Part shown: positions 1 through 9,475 of the stretch, piece by piece
Layout of the letters: the number at the start of each line of letters is the position of its first letter
Numbering within the stretch: the stretch's first letter is position 1
Source: Mytilus galloprovincialis
Taxonomy: Eukaryota; Mollusca; Bivalvia; Mytilida; Mytilidae
Direction: 5' to 3'
NCBI RefSeq assembly: GCF_965363235.1
Contig: NC_134846.1
Span: forward strand, 60,997,121 to 61,061,120
Length of the DNA stretch: 64,000 nt
Translations under genes and position numbers: made by a program
Notes under the pieces: model-generated
The model's database searches: none
Told to the model about the DNA's origin: nothing
Seen by the model: the letters and a program-made list of their open reading frames with translations, nothing else

Positions 1-31
1 GTTTATATCGTTTGGACATCCAAGCACAGAG

Positions 32-757
32 GTCAAGTTCAACGCTTTGGAACCGGAAGTTAATTTAACTGACTATCAAGATAATATGGAGTGGACTTTG
101 GATAGTACGGCTATCGAAGTCGAAGAAATTGATGGTTCATCTTTTATCCTTGTGAAATTAAAATTTACGCGACGTCCTTTATATTTTGTAGTAAATCTTG
201 TTACTCCTATTTTGATACTAGCTGTAATTAGTACTCTTGTATTTTTGTTGCCAGGGAATTCTGGAGAACGAATCGGTTATTCTGTAACTGCATTCCTGAC
301 ATTTGCCGTGTATCTTACAATGATTTCTGATAACTTACCGAAAACATCCGATCCTATGTCTACGTTGTGCTATTTTCTAATGTGTATGGTTGCCATTAGT
401 GCTGGAACTGCGTTTGTGACTATCTTCACGCTTAGAATTTTCCATAAAGACGAGAAAAAAATGGTTCCAAATTGGCTATCTAATTTAATAGGCTGCTTAA
501 ATTGTAGAATTTGTAGCGAGGATGAATTTGAGGACCCAGAATACCCAGTCAATTTCGAATTACAAAAGCGAGGGAAACTTGACACCAGGAGTATAGTGAC
601 AACTGATTCGGACGAAGAACATAACCGTAAATGGGGAGTAGATTGGAAACTCGTTGCTTCTACTTTAGATATGCTTTTCTTCTTGGTTTTCATAGGACTA
701 AACGCCATTGTATGCGTCGTATTCTTGGTTCCACTTTTGGAACAAATGAATACTTGA
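32..757 (+). CDS. Cys-loop ligand-gated ion channel subunit (nAChR-like), 3' exon only
   Basis: This is the C-terminal exon of a pentameric ligand-gated channel subunit of the plasma membrane; the extracellular half lies left of the window. An AG acceptor precedes the exon, which starts Val-Lys-Phe exactly where exon 2 of the two split paralogues starts (phase 0). The 241 residues hold the end of the ligand-binding domain, M1 after RRPLYF, M2 beginning GERIGYS, M3 after PMS, a short cytoplasmic loop ending in an acidic patch, and M4 before the TGA stop. The Glu before M2 (-1') and the Leu at 9' are the usual marks of a cation-selective gate. There is no adjacent-cysteine pair in the loop C region, so it is not a classical acetylcholine-binding alpha subunit. 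The ligand cannot be told from sequence. Confidence 0.9.
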   Translation, partial: VKFNALEPEVNLTDYQDNMEWTLDSTAIEVEEIDGSSFILVKLKFTRRPLYFVVNLVTPILILAVISTLVFLLPGNSGERIGYSVTAFLTFAVYLTMISDNLPKTSDPMSTLCYFLMCMVAISAGTAFVTIFTLRIFHKDEKKMVPNWLSNLIGCLNCRICSEDEFEDPEYPVNFELQKRGKLDTRSIVTTDSDEEHNRKWGVDWKLVASTLDMLFFLVFIGLNAIVCVVFLVPLLEQMNT

Positions 758-1414
758 TATTAATCTTATAGTGTGGCATATAGTTGATAACTTCTATGTC
801 ATATTGTCTCTAGTGGAGTGTTGTCTGATTGTAAATCATACCACATGGTCTTATTGTTTATAGATCTATTAAAACTTGTATTTATATGAGCGAAAGGGGT
901 TTGCTTATTTCATAAAGATATTAACAACGAAAATGTATGTACAGTAACTCAATAATTGATTAAAATCATTTACATATTAAGTAGTTGTTGATTATGTATG
1001 CAAATGTTAAGTTGATAATTTTTAAAAACAGATATGAGGTAAACGTTAAAATCAGTAATATAACATAACAAGGTAATCAAAGATAAACACTAAAAGGTCA
1101 CACCAAGAGGTTACAAAACATTCCTAACAATTACAAACATATTTTACTCTTGTCGTGTCCCATTTGTCCCCCATTTTGAATGGAAACTGATAATTTCAAT
1201 ATAATATCACTGAAACTTTCCTTTTCATGAGCATCAGGACAGATGACACTAGGTGAGCAGAAACGGAATATCTGAGTTAACCACAGGTTTTGGACTCAAT
1301 TTTAAGTTTTCTGTATAGTATGATATAGACTACAATTTTCCTTGTTGGTTGCGAAGTACCCACGGCATCTCCTCCTTTTTTTAACATTGTTTCAAGATTA
1401 CTCAACAACTGTCA
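758..1414. other. intergenic, 3' flank of the first receptor gene
   Basis: Nothing coding is seen. It should contain the 3' UTR of the upstream gene; an ATTAAA near 868 could serve as poly(A) signal but is unproven. Confidence 0.4.
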
Positions 1415-1850
1415 AGAGAATGCAAAAAGAGGACCGAAAGATACCAAAGGAACAGTCAAGCTCTGAAATCGAAAACAAACCGACAACGCCATGGCCAAAA
1501 AATAAAAGGACAAACAGAAAACAATAGCAAACAAAACACAACAAAGAAAACTAAAGACTAAACAACACGAAGCCAACCAAAACTGGGGTAAATCCTAGGT
1601 GCTCCGGAAGGTCAAGCAGATCCTGCTCCACATGTGGCATCTGTCGTGTTGCTATGTTATAACAAACTCGGTAAATAGTTTAATTCGGAAGATCGCAATC
1701 GGTAGGAGGGAACGGGATTGTAGATATGACATAAGGAACATATGCGATATCATCTGTCTAACGAATATTCCATAACGGTCAACCAACTCGTGGTGGCGCA
1801 AGTAAAATAGAAGGGATGACTTCAACTTCACCTTGGAACTCTTGGTTTAC
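1415..1850 (+). repeat. dispersed repeat family G, copy 1
   Basis: This stretch matches 30,323-31,100 over most of its length, from the gagg(g)accgaaagat start through the cacatgtggca(t/c)c(t/c)gtcgtgttgc core to ggaactcttggttta. It is a non-coding dispersed repeat. It breaks off at about 1,850, where reverse-transcriptase sequence begins. Class unknown. Confidence 0.75.
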
Positions 1851-2345
1851 AGTTACGTTTCAACATACAAATGGTAGCATACGCTATAATTTTATAACTT
1901 TGAAATACCAAACGGGATATTTTGTTAATAGTGAACAAAAACATGCTACAGAGGAGCAAATGATCAGTATGCTGAAGTTTCTAATTGACAACATATTTGT
2001 GGAATTTGAAGTAAGACTTTTTCAACAAATTGTCTGCATTCCTTTGGGAACAAACTATCAGCCTCTTCTTGTCAACTTCGTCTTATTTTCTTATGAGTCG
2101 GAATCCCTTCAGACATTTGTCAAAAAACAAGAAAACCAAAGAAACCAGATCATTTAACTTCACAGTCAGATATATTGATGATGTTCTTTCCATTAACAAT
2201 CCAAACTTTTCTGATTGGTTTCATAAATATATCCACCAGAACTAAAAATTAAAAAACAACAGACACGGCTTCCTCTGTATCATTTTTAGACTTAAAAAAT
2301 CGAATTTGACGTTAAGCGCTACCAAAGTCTAGGACAAAAGAGACG
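1850..2345 (+). mobile_element. decayed Penelope-like reverse transcriptase, 5' part
   Basis: Conceptual translation shows reverse-transcriptase landmarks: a FLIDNIF-VEF block, an IPLGTN palm motif and the catalytic-type YIDDVLSINNP motif, followed by a KRDD block. The motif set resembles Penelope-like retroelements, though the clade is uncertain and no GIY-YIG endonuclease is visible. The copy is a fossil with several breaks. A hammerhead tandem array interrupts it at about 2,345, and sequence of the same kind resumes after the array. Confidence 0.65.
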
Positions 2346-2351
2346 ATATGA

Positions 2352-2395
2352 GCGTCACTGATGAGTCTTATGTAGACGAAACGCGCGTCTGGCGT
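2352..2395 (+). ncRNA. type I hammerhead ribozyme, array copy 1
   Basis: Stem I pairs GCGTCA (2,352-2,357) with TGGCGT (2,390-2,395) using two G-U pairs. The core CTGATGA (2,358-2,364) is followed by stem II GTCT/AGAC with a five-base loop, then GAAA (2,378-2,381). A minimal stem III (ACG/CGT, two-base loop) leads to the GTC cleavage triplet, with cleavage predicted after 2,389. The very short stem III matches newt-type and Penelope/retrozyme hammerheads, which often act as dimers. Confidence 0.88.
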
Positions 2396-2708
2396 ACTAT
2401 AAATTATAATCCTGGTACCTTTGATAACTATTTACACCACTGGGTCGATGCCACTGCTGGTGGACGTTTCGTCCTCGAGGGTATCACCAGCCCAGTAGTC
2501 AACATTTCGGTGTTGACATGAATATCAATAATGTGGTCATTTTTATAAATTTCCTGTTTACAAAACTTTGAATTTTTCGAAAAACTAAGGATTTTCTTAT
2601 CCCAGGCATAGATTACCTTAGATGTATTTGGCACAACTTTTTGGAATTTTGGATCCCCAATGCTCTTCAACTTTGTACTTGTTTGGTTTTATAAATATTT
2701 TGATATGA

Positions 2709-2752
2709 GCGTCACCGATGAGTCTTATGTAGACGAAACGCGCGTCTGGCGT
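2709..2752 (+). ncRNA. hammerhead ribozyme, array copy 2 (core variant)
   Basis: Same fold as copy 1, offset by 357 bp, with the predicted cleavage site after 2,746. The conserved core reads CCGATGA instead of CTGATGA, so this copy is expected to be weak or inactive. Confidence 0.75.
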
Positions 2753-3065
2753 ACTATAAATTATAATCCTGGTACCTTTGATAACTATTTACACCACTGG
2801 GTCGATGCCACTGCTGGTGGACGTTTCGTCCCCGAGGGTATCACCAGCCCAGTAGTCAACATTTCGGTGTTGACATGAATATCAATAATGTGGTCATTTT
2901 TATAAATTTCCTGTTTACAAAACTTTGAATTTTTCGAAAAACTAAGGATTTTCTTATCCCAGGCATAGATTACCTTAGATGTATTTGGCACAACTTTTTG
3001 GAATTTTGGATCCCCAATGCTCTTCAACTTTGTACTTGTTTGGTTTTATAAATATTTTGATATGA

Positions 3066-3109
3066 GCGTCACTGATGAGTCTTATGTAGACGAAACGCGC
3101 GTCTGGCGT
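3066..3109 (+). ncRNA. type I hammerhead ribozyme, array copy 3
   Basis: Sequence and pairing are as in copy 1, with intact CTGATGA and GAAA core; predicted cleavage after 3,103. Confidence 0.88.
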
Positions 3110-3422
3110 ACTATAAATTATAATCCTGGTACCTTTGATAACTATTTACACCACTGGGTCGATGCCACTGCTGGTGGACGTTTCGTCCCCGAGGGTATCA
3201 CCAGCCCAGTAGTCAACATTTCGGTGTTGACATGAATATCAATAATGTGGTCATTTTTATAAATTTCCTGTTTACAAAACTTTGAATTTTTCGAAAAACT
3301 AAGGATTTTCTTATCCCAGGCATAGATTACCTTAGATGTATTTGGCACAACTTTTTGGAATTTTGGATCATCAATGTTCTTCAACTTTGTACTTGTTTGG
3401 TTTTATAAATATTTTGATATGA

Positions 3423-3466
3423 GCGTCACTGATGAGTCTTATGTAGACGAAACGCGCGTCTGGCGT
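3423..3466 (+). ncRNA. type I hammerhead ribozyme, array copy 4
   Basis: Intact core and stems as in copy 1; predicted cleavage after 3,460. It ends the array: about 40 bp of a further unit follow before reverse-transcriptase-like sequence resumes. Confidence 0.88.
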
Positions 3467-3505
3467 ACTATAAATTATAATCCTGGTACCTTTGATAACT
3501 CATGT

Positions 3506-3720
3506 TTTTAAAATCAATTTTCCCACCTAAATAGCTTTAAACCAACTACAACTGCATATGGGATATACATTTCCCAACTCATTCGGTATTCAAGAGCTTT
3601 TATTCATAGAAAGATACATGGTGCAAAGAACGTCCGTTTTCTAAAAAAAAAAACTCATCGGAAGATACCAAGACCTTGCTGAAAAATATTCCGAATCATC
3701 TTCTCAAATAATATACTATG
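3506..3720 (+). mobile_element. decayed Penelope-like reverse transcriptase, continuation after the array
   Basis: Weak but recognisable peptide landmarks of the same reverse-transcriptase family (FKINFP, and a YG.YISQL-type block also present in the 34-kb copy) lie directly right of the hammerhead array in the same orientation. This indicates that the array split an older element. It is a fossil with several breaks. Confidence 0.5.
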
Positions 3721-3844
3721 GTCTTAAAGTATAGATTCTAGGTTCTGACGTTGTTTATAATCTTTTCTCTAATTCTTCGTCAATTTATTCCTTTCTGCAC
3801 CCATTGTATAATTTTTTTTTATCAACGTGTGGTTCATTTGAACT

Positions 3845-4068
3845 GAGGCCCCTCATGGGGGGTCCTAGTAATCACATAATCACCATTTTTTTGCCAATAT
3901 AATCACATAATCATTAAATATTTGCTTATCTTTAGTAATCAAATAATCATAAACTAAAAATACAGTCCTAGGTAATCAAATAATCATGAAATATTTGGCT
4001 TAATAATCAAATAATCATTAAAAAAACGGCCAAGTAATCACATAATCAAAAACCCCATGAGGGCCCTC
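3845..4068. mobile_element. 224-bp element with 16-bp terminal inverted repeats
   Basis: The ends GAGGCCCCTCATGGGG (3,845-3,860) and CCCCATGAGGGCCCTC (4,053-4,068) are inverted repeats with one mismatch. They are flanked on both sides by the 6-bp direct repeat TGAACT (3,839-3,844 and 4,069-4,074), a target-site duplication. The interior is a run of degenerate TAATCAAATAATCA-type repeats with no coding capacity. The related repeat at 43.2 kb lacks this insert. It is a MITE-like non-autonomous element; the transposase family is unknown. Confidence 0.85.
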
Positions 4069-4291
4069 TGAACTCAGTTCTTCATTGGTTAAAATCCTAT
4101 TATGACGTCGAATTTTCTTGTTTTCCTCTGAATTTCCAATTGTGACGGCATGCAAAAAGGCGACCATGCCTGATGACGTCACATAGAAAGAACACGACTT
4201 TTTGCAGATCAATCGCAACGAAGGAATAACTTTGCCTGCGTTTTGTTTGAAAATCATTAGAGAAACAGATTCCACCACCAAATCTCGTGTA

Positions 4292-4355
4292 ATACGATAT
4301 TTATCCACTCTCGACAGTTGAAAATTTAACTGTCTCGAGTGGATAAATATCGTAT
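4292..4355. repeat. foldback palindrome in repeat E
   Basis: Arms 4,292-4,319 and 4,328-4,355 pair at 26 of 28 positions around an 8-base loop. Weaker inverted similarity continues outward for about 25 bp. A diverged version occurs at about 43,394-43,480, so it belongs to the repeat family. Confidence 0.85.
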
Positions 4356-4390
4356 CACATTCGATGCAGTGGTAGAATCTATATTTATCA

Positions 4391-5221
4391 TATATTTAGT
4401 AGTAAATACAGTAATTTTGAATATTTTATAATTAGCCTGTTGTTTAACCCATATCGCACAATTTTGATGCGCACCCTTTATCATACCTGACCCTTTATCA
4501 CACCCCTACCCAAACTCCGAAAGAGTGGTGACATCTGGCTACGCTTCTTTACAGAGAAAGGGAAGTATGCCCCGAACGATAACGCTGCATGGAGTTTGAC
4601 CACTACCCTTTATCACACCCCGACTAGTTTTTTCTCTCATTTTTACATAAACTCCGTTTTAATTTATGCAAGCTTCACAAGATTTTTTCCCCCCTAAAAA
4701 TTGGTCCTAAATGAACTGTCATTCGGGCGTGACGTAATTTATTGAATGACGTCATTGTTTGGAATGTGACGTCACAAACGTCGAGTTTCCATATTATGTA
4801 ACTATAAAAAAGAACTCAATGAAATACCATACAAAACACACAAAAAAGAAAACAATAAACAATATTTTTAAAACAACAGCACGCAAATTGTAAGGTAACC
4901 CATGTGCTTCGGATGAGTAATTGGGCAGTTCTTTGAAAGCTTTTAAAACAAGACAAAAGAAGAAATGAAGGTAACCCAGGTGCTAGGGATCAGAAAACAG
5001 TTCATATATATACTCTCCTGTTGAAATATACGATGAAGCGTATAAAATATGGCATAATCCGTATCACATGCCTAAAGGCCCTCTGGTTGATATTGGTATC
5101 TCGGGATGATACGGCATATGATACGGATTTTGCCATGTATTATTCTCTATATTAACGTGTTATTGTATTATTTTATTTGTCTTAGTAAATTATTACTTTT
5201 ACTTTTTAGTCTTTTTTTGGC
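4391..5221. other. intergenic, no gene seen
   Basis: Low-complexity AT-rich DNA. The 16-bp direct repeat CCCTTTATCACACCCC occurs near 4,490 and 4,608. No coding signal. Confidence 0.4.
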
Positions 5222-5690
5222 AGTATCCATTGGAAGTGGCTCGGTACTTGTACATTCCGCCATTGTGTTGTGTTATGGTAAATTTTTGTATTCTTATCTT
5301 TTGTTTTTGCTATTGTGGTTTGTCTACTTACCTTTTTTTGTCTTTGCTAACATATCTGCATGTTTTTGTTGACATTTTGCTTGTTTTTGTGTATTACACT
5401 ATGTTTCCTGCTGTACCCCTTTTTATATTTTATGTCTGTGTTTCTTGTTCACACATCTTTATCAATATAACGGAGTTTTATGCAACTGTCATACAAGTGA
5501 GAGGTTTTACTAGATATAAAACCAGATTTAATCCAACATTTTCTATCTAAGAAAATGCCTAGTCCTAAGTAGAAATAAGACAGTTTTATCCATTCGTTTG
5601 ATGTGTTTCAGCTTTTGATTTTGCCATTTGTTTAGGAACTTTCTTCGGAGTTCGGTATTTTTGTTATTTTACTTTTTTCCCGTGTCTTAA
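5222..5690 (+). repeat. dispersed repeat family C
   Basis: T-rich non-coding sequence with the stretches gcaactgtcatacaagtgag and cattcgtttgatgtgtt. Its right end (cggtatttttgttattttac) recurs at 22,529-22,556 inside the intron of the 21-kb receptor gene. The open frames here are interpreted as noise. Confidence 0.55.
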
Positions 5691-5693
5691 GCT

Positions 5694-7614
5694 GGGGTCA
5701 CACATTCACGATTTTTACTGCCGTCCTTGACAGGACCATTCCCGATTAAAATTTATCAAAAGTCTGATCAAGATCCTGTGAATCGTGGATGGCAATTCAA
5801 ACTTACCTGTCGATACATTTATTTTTGGCATTGCACAAGTCATGTCTTATTTGACTATTAATGACGAAATCCCTGTGATGTGTTTTAGTCGATTTTAGTC
5901 TCTGATGCATGATTTTTTATTATTTATTGGTTTTGGCTTTTAACTAGTCAGTAACTGTCAGTAACTGCGAGTACTCTCAAATCGTATTTTCTTGTTAATT
6001 CGACCTGTTGATACTGTTTATAATGCTTTTTTGTTATTTTTATTTATATGGATCTTGTCTGTACACCAGCTTTCATTATTTGTAATATCTTCAATTTTTC
6101 ACTTATTCTTACAACATTTGTATAAACTTCAAGATTATAAAAAAACGGTTTTTTTCTAAAGTGAACATTGATTGGTTAAATATTTCTCAGTCATGTCCTG
6201 TGTTTGAATTTGTTTGTTAGCTTTTTGGTCATGAATGTTTGTCTCTAATATTTAATTAACTGTGCATTTGTATTCAGATATCGCAGATCAAATTTATTCG
6301 TTCATTGTTTAATCATACGTTTTTTGATTGAGTTAAGTCTGCCAATTGATATTTTATCGTATGTTTTTCTTTGTTGTGATGTTATGCTATTGTTTCAGAA
6401 AAAGGGAGAAGGTTTGGATCCATTAAAACGTTTAATCCCGCTGCAAATGTTTGCACCTGTCCTAAGTCAGGAATCTGATGTACAGTAGTTGTCGTTTGTT
6501 TATGTAATATATACGTGTTTCTCGTTTCTCGTTTTGTTTATATAGATTAGACCGTTGGTTTTCCCGTTTGAATGGTTTTACACTAGTAATTTTGGGGCCC
6601 TTTATAGCTTGTTGTTCGGTGTGAGCCAAGGCTCCGTGTTGAAGGCCGTACTTTAACCTATAATGGTTTACTTTTTAAATTGTTATTTGTATGGAGAGTT
6701 GTCTCATTGGCACTCACACCACATCTTCCTATATCTATTTAATTAAAATTTGTTAAACAAATAATTTAATCACGACAACAATCAGATATTGTTCAGGATG
6801 CGTCGATATTCAACCGTTTCCAAGCGAATTTATCCCGATAATCCCGTTTTCATTCCGATTCTAATCCAATTTGTATATTTCGCCTGGTAAAATTCTACCG
6901 AGTCTGTCACGACTGCGTCCCGATTCTATCGAATGTAATCCGACAGAGATCCGACAGTGACCAGACAGTGAACCGACGCTGACGGAAGTTATTCGTTTGA
7001 AAACTGTCGGCATACTCGGGATGATTAGGTACTGTCAGAACGAAATCCTATCACGGTCCGCTCTATCGCATTGCAAACGGCTTTGTCTGGTCTCAGTCGT
7101 ATTGTATTCTGTAATTGTCGGGATACTGACGTGGGTATCATTGTCGAATTTCGTATTAATAACGGGGACTGTTCCGGAACGGTTTCGGCAAAAACGGTTT
7201 GCAATCGACAAGATCTGGATGCAATCTGGACTCAATCGGCAGAAAACAGCAATGAAAAATTTCACCAGATCATTCCCGTTCCACAGGACACCGTCCAGAA
7301 TACACAGAACATTATTAGGATTTTGATCCGATACAGCAGAATCTGTCACGGCATAGACGCGATTGTAATCCGACTAGACAAAATCGGCTGAGTTTCCCCG
7401 AATGTTACGGGACGCACCTAACTGTCGGGGTGCTTCGCCGAACTATTCGGACCCTTCCCGACCCGTAGGAATCTGTTACGAACTTAAACGACTGCTTTCA
7501 GACAATGATAGGACATTTCAGATAATTGAGGATAGTAATCCGACTTTTTCACTTTTTGAGTCGTATCGCTGTCTGATCTCAAACGGGAGCAATAATCGGC
7601 AATGTGTGAACCCC
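5694..7614. mobile_element. DNA-transposon-like element with inverted ends, interrupted by a retroelement tail
   Basis: The left end GGGGTCACACATTCACGATT (5,694-5,713) and the inverted right end, reading GGGGTTCACACATTGCCGATT from 7,614 inward, match with one indel and two mismatches. Repeat B (5,808-6,730) lies inside. The right part (6,770-7,614) is unusually GC-rich for this window, with scattered variants of ctgtcacg, gtcggg and atccgac, suggesting degenerate internal subrepeats. No transposase is recognisable, and no target duplication was identified. Confidence 0.5.
5808..6730 (-). mobile_element. retroelement 3' tail, repeat family B, long copy
   Basis: The reverse complement matches 33,275-33,960, which directly follows a reverse-transcriptase fragment, in block order: cgatac, ggcattgcacaagtcatg, actgcgagtactctca, gttgaaggccgtac, gagagttgtctcattggca, cacatcttc. 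It is a 5'-truncated, non-coding copy. Confidence 0.7.
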
Positions 7615-9475
7615 GCATTACGATATGGCTATGACTTGTGAGGTAACCTCATTCAAAATTCTCTGTTCATGGGAGGACTACACTAATATGTTTGCAAAGT
7701 ATTAAAGGTTGTAAACCTTATTTTGACAAAATCATCATTTATTAATTGGTTGGTATCTTCCTTATAAGTTATATCAGACTGGACTATGCTTGTCATTTTC
7801 AGTATTAAAAAAACTCAGCGGGAAAATCCGGCACCTAGAGGCAGGCTTCAACTTAAACCTGTGCATCATGTATGAGGGTTTAAAAAAAGACTAGTTTGAT
7901 TGTTCGCTGATTTGCTTGTTCGTCTGTACACCATTCTATGTTTTTCTTAGATGTCTAGTGGTTTATTTCCCTGCAGCAGTCTATGTAATGCAAAGTTGGC
8001 CCTGAAAATTCTTTCTTATTGTGCGCATGGCAATGTTATATTACCTGCTTTTCACTCTCGATACTTTGAAGGATCTTTTATTCATAGAATTAACTTAGAT
8101 AAAATATTAAATTGATCAAAAGATTTTGCCTTGAATCGCTAAACTAATTAAACATGCAACATTAAAATCATTAGTAACTGTGCCAACAATCTGTAACACA
8201 CTAAGTGACACTCGCCACAGTGTGGCTAGGTTTGAATCATGCAGATATATCTACCTATTTGTGAATCTTATCTTACTGATCATAAAAGCTGTTTACAATT
8301 TCTCTATATCTATTATAGTTTACGATAAAGAGCTTACATCGCTAATATAATTAAATTTAATTTTTCGAGAATCTCATGTAGCTGCTCCGTTTTGCATGAC
8401 TTTCTTTCTTTCTGCTTTGCTGTCTAAGAGTTCGTTTCTATGGATATTGCATTGTCGTTTGTTTATTTTGCACTTCAGTGTGTCTGTTGTTTCGTTGTTT
8501 TCCTCTTATAGTTGATATGTTTCCCTCGGTTTAAGTTTGTAACCCGGGTTTGTTTTCTCAAGTCTTTATGACTTTTGAACAGTGGTATACTACTGTTGCC
8601 TTTATTGGAATGAAAATTTCAGATTTATTCGTTGATCTAATTTTTCAGTTTCCCTATTACTGTTTCTCTCGATTGTCAATTTTGATCAAATTAACTTGGT
8701 TGTAGATTTATTTTGCTTATCAACTTTTAGGAGTCGACTGAGGATTTTTTTGTAGATATTCATATTTTATATTTATAGTCTACCATTTGCCTCATATAGG
8801 ATTGAAACGACAAGGTTTATCAGAAGTAAATTACCGCCACTGCGAATTTTGTTGCAGTGTAACTTGTTGTTCTTTTAACAATGTATTTTTTTACTTGAAA
8901 CAATTGACCCTATAGGATTGTAAGATAATTTGCTACTTGTGCCAGCAACAATCGTAAAATTGTTATCGTCAATAAATCGACTCCAAATTAACTGTTAAGG
9001 CTACATTACGTTAATTTCTAGTTGTTTTGGCTCATACCATGAAACAAAACTTGATGCCCATTTGGTAACTTTTGACCTTTCAGTGTGTGAACAACCAAAT
9101 GTGGATTTTACGCTGCAAGTCATAGAAGGTTTGAGGCACATTGTTTTCCTTCTTTGAAATGACATTTTTACCTTAAAAATTAAGAACAAGATTTTAAAGT
9201 TTAATAATTTATCTTGAATGTTGAACCATTTCACCTTGTTATGTAGCAAAAAGACACGATCGTGATTTCATTATTTTACGCATCCATTCCTTTTAACAGA
9301 ATTTTATCACAATCTTTTCAGTTGAATCTTAATTAATCTTCAAGGAGTTAATGTTATATTGACATTTAATAAATGGTTCTATTTAAATGAAGTGTGATTT
9401 CTATCAAAATAGTGTATGTTATACATATCATTCTATAAGTACAGTTAATTCAGTTAAGGCTAAAACAAAAACAAC
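7615..9475. other. intergenic upstream of the 9.5-kb receptor gene
   Basis: AT-rich sequence with one copy of repeat A (minus, about 8,430-8,605) and otherwise nothing recognisable. The last few hundred bases should hold the promoter of the next gene, but no clear TATA element could be assigned. Confidence 0.4.
8430..8605 (-). repeat. dispersed repeat family A
   Basis: The reverse complement carries the family signature GGCAACAGTAGTATAC-C-CTGTTCAAAA followed by the ccgagggaaacat block, as at 24.8, 30.5, 31.3, 32.2 and 38.7 kb. Confidence 0.75.

Larger units (their letters stand above)
2346..3502 (+). repeat. tandem array of 357-bp hammerhead-ribozyme units (retrozyme-like)
   Basis: Three full units of exactly 357 bp (2,390-2,746, 2,747-3,103 and 3,104-3,460, counted from predicted cleavage sites) are flanked by partial units. 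They are nearly identical, so the array is young or homogenised. Each unit junction carries a type I hammerhead. Tandem units of a few hundred bp with a hammerhead each are the hallmark of retrozymes and of hammerhead-bearing Penelope-like elements, both known in bivalves. Minus-strand 80-codon open frames recur because 357 is a multiple of three; they are not taken as genes. Confidence 0.88.
3810..4390. repeat. repeat family E with foldback end, copy 1
   Basis: Similar in order and sequence to 43,150-43,495: a T-run, gtggttcatttga, gttcttcattggtta, gcgaccatgcctgatga, then a foldback. This copy is interrupted by a 224-bp inserted element at 3,845-4,068. Confidence 0.7.

Noticed and set aside
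2428-3384. Three 80-codon minus-strand frames and matching 72-codon plus-strand frames
   Set aside because: They recur only because the 357-bp unit is a multiple of three and the units are nearly identical; no domain, start context or splice support.
6997-7641. Several overlapping frames of 79-109 codons
   Set aside because: They lie in the GC-richer non-coding transposon block, overlap on both strands and show no protein-like domain.
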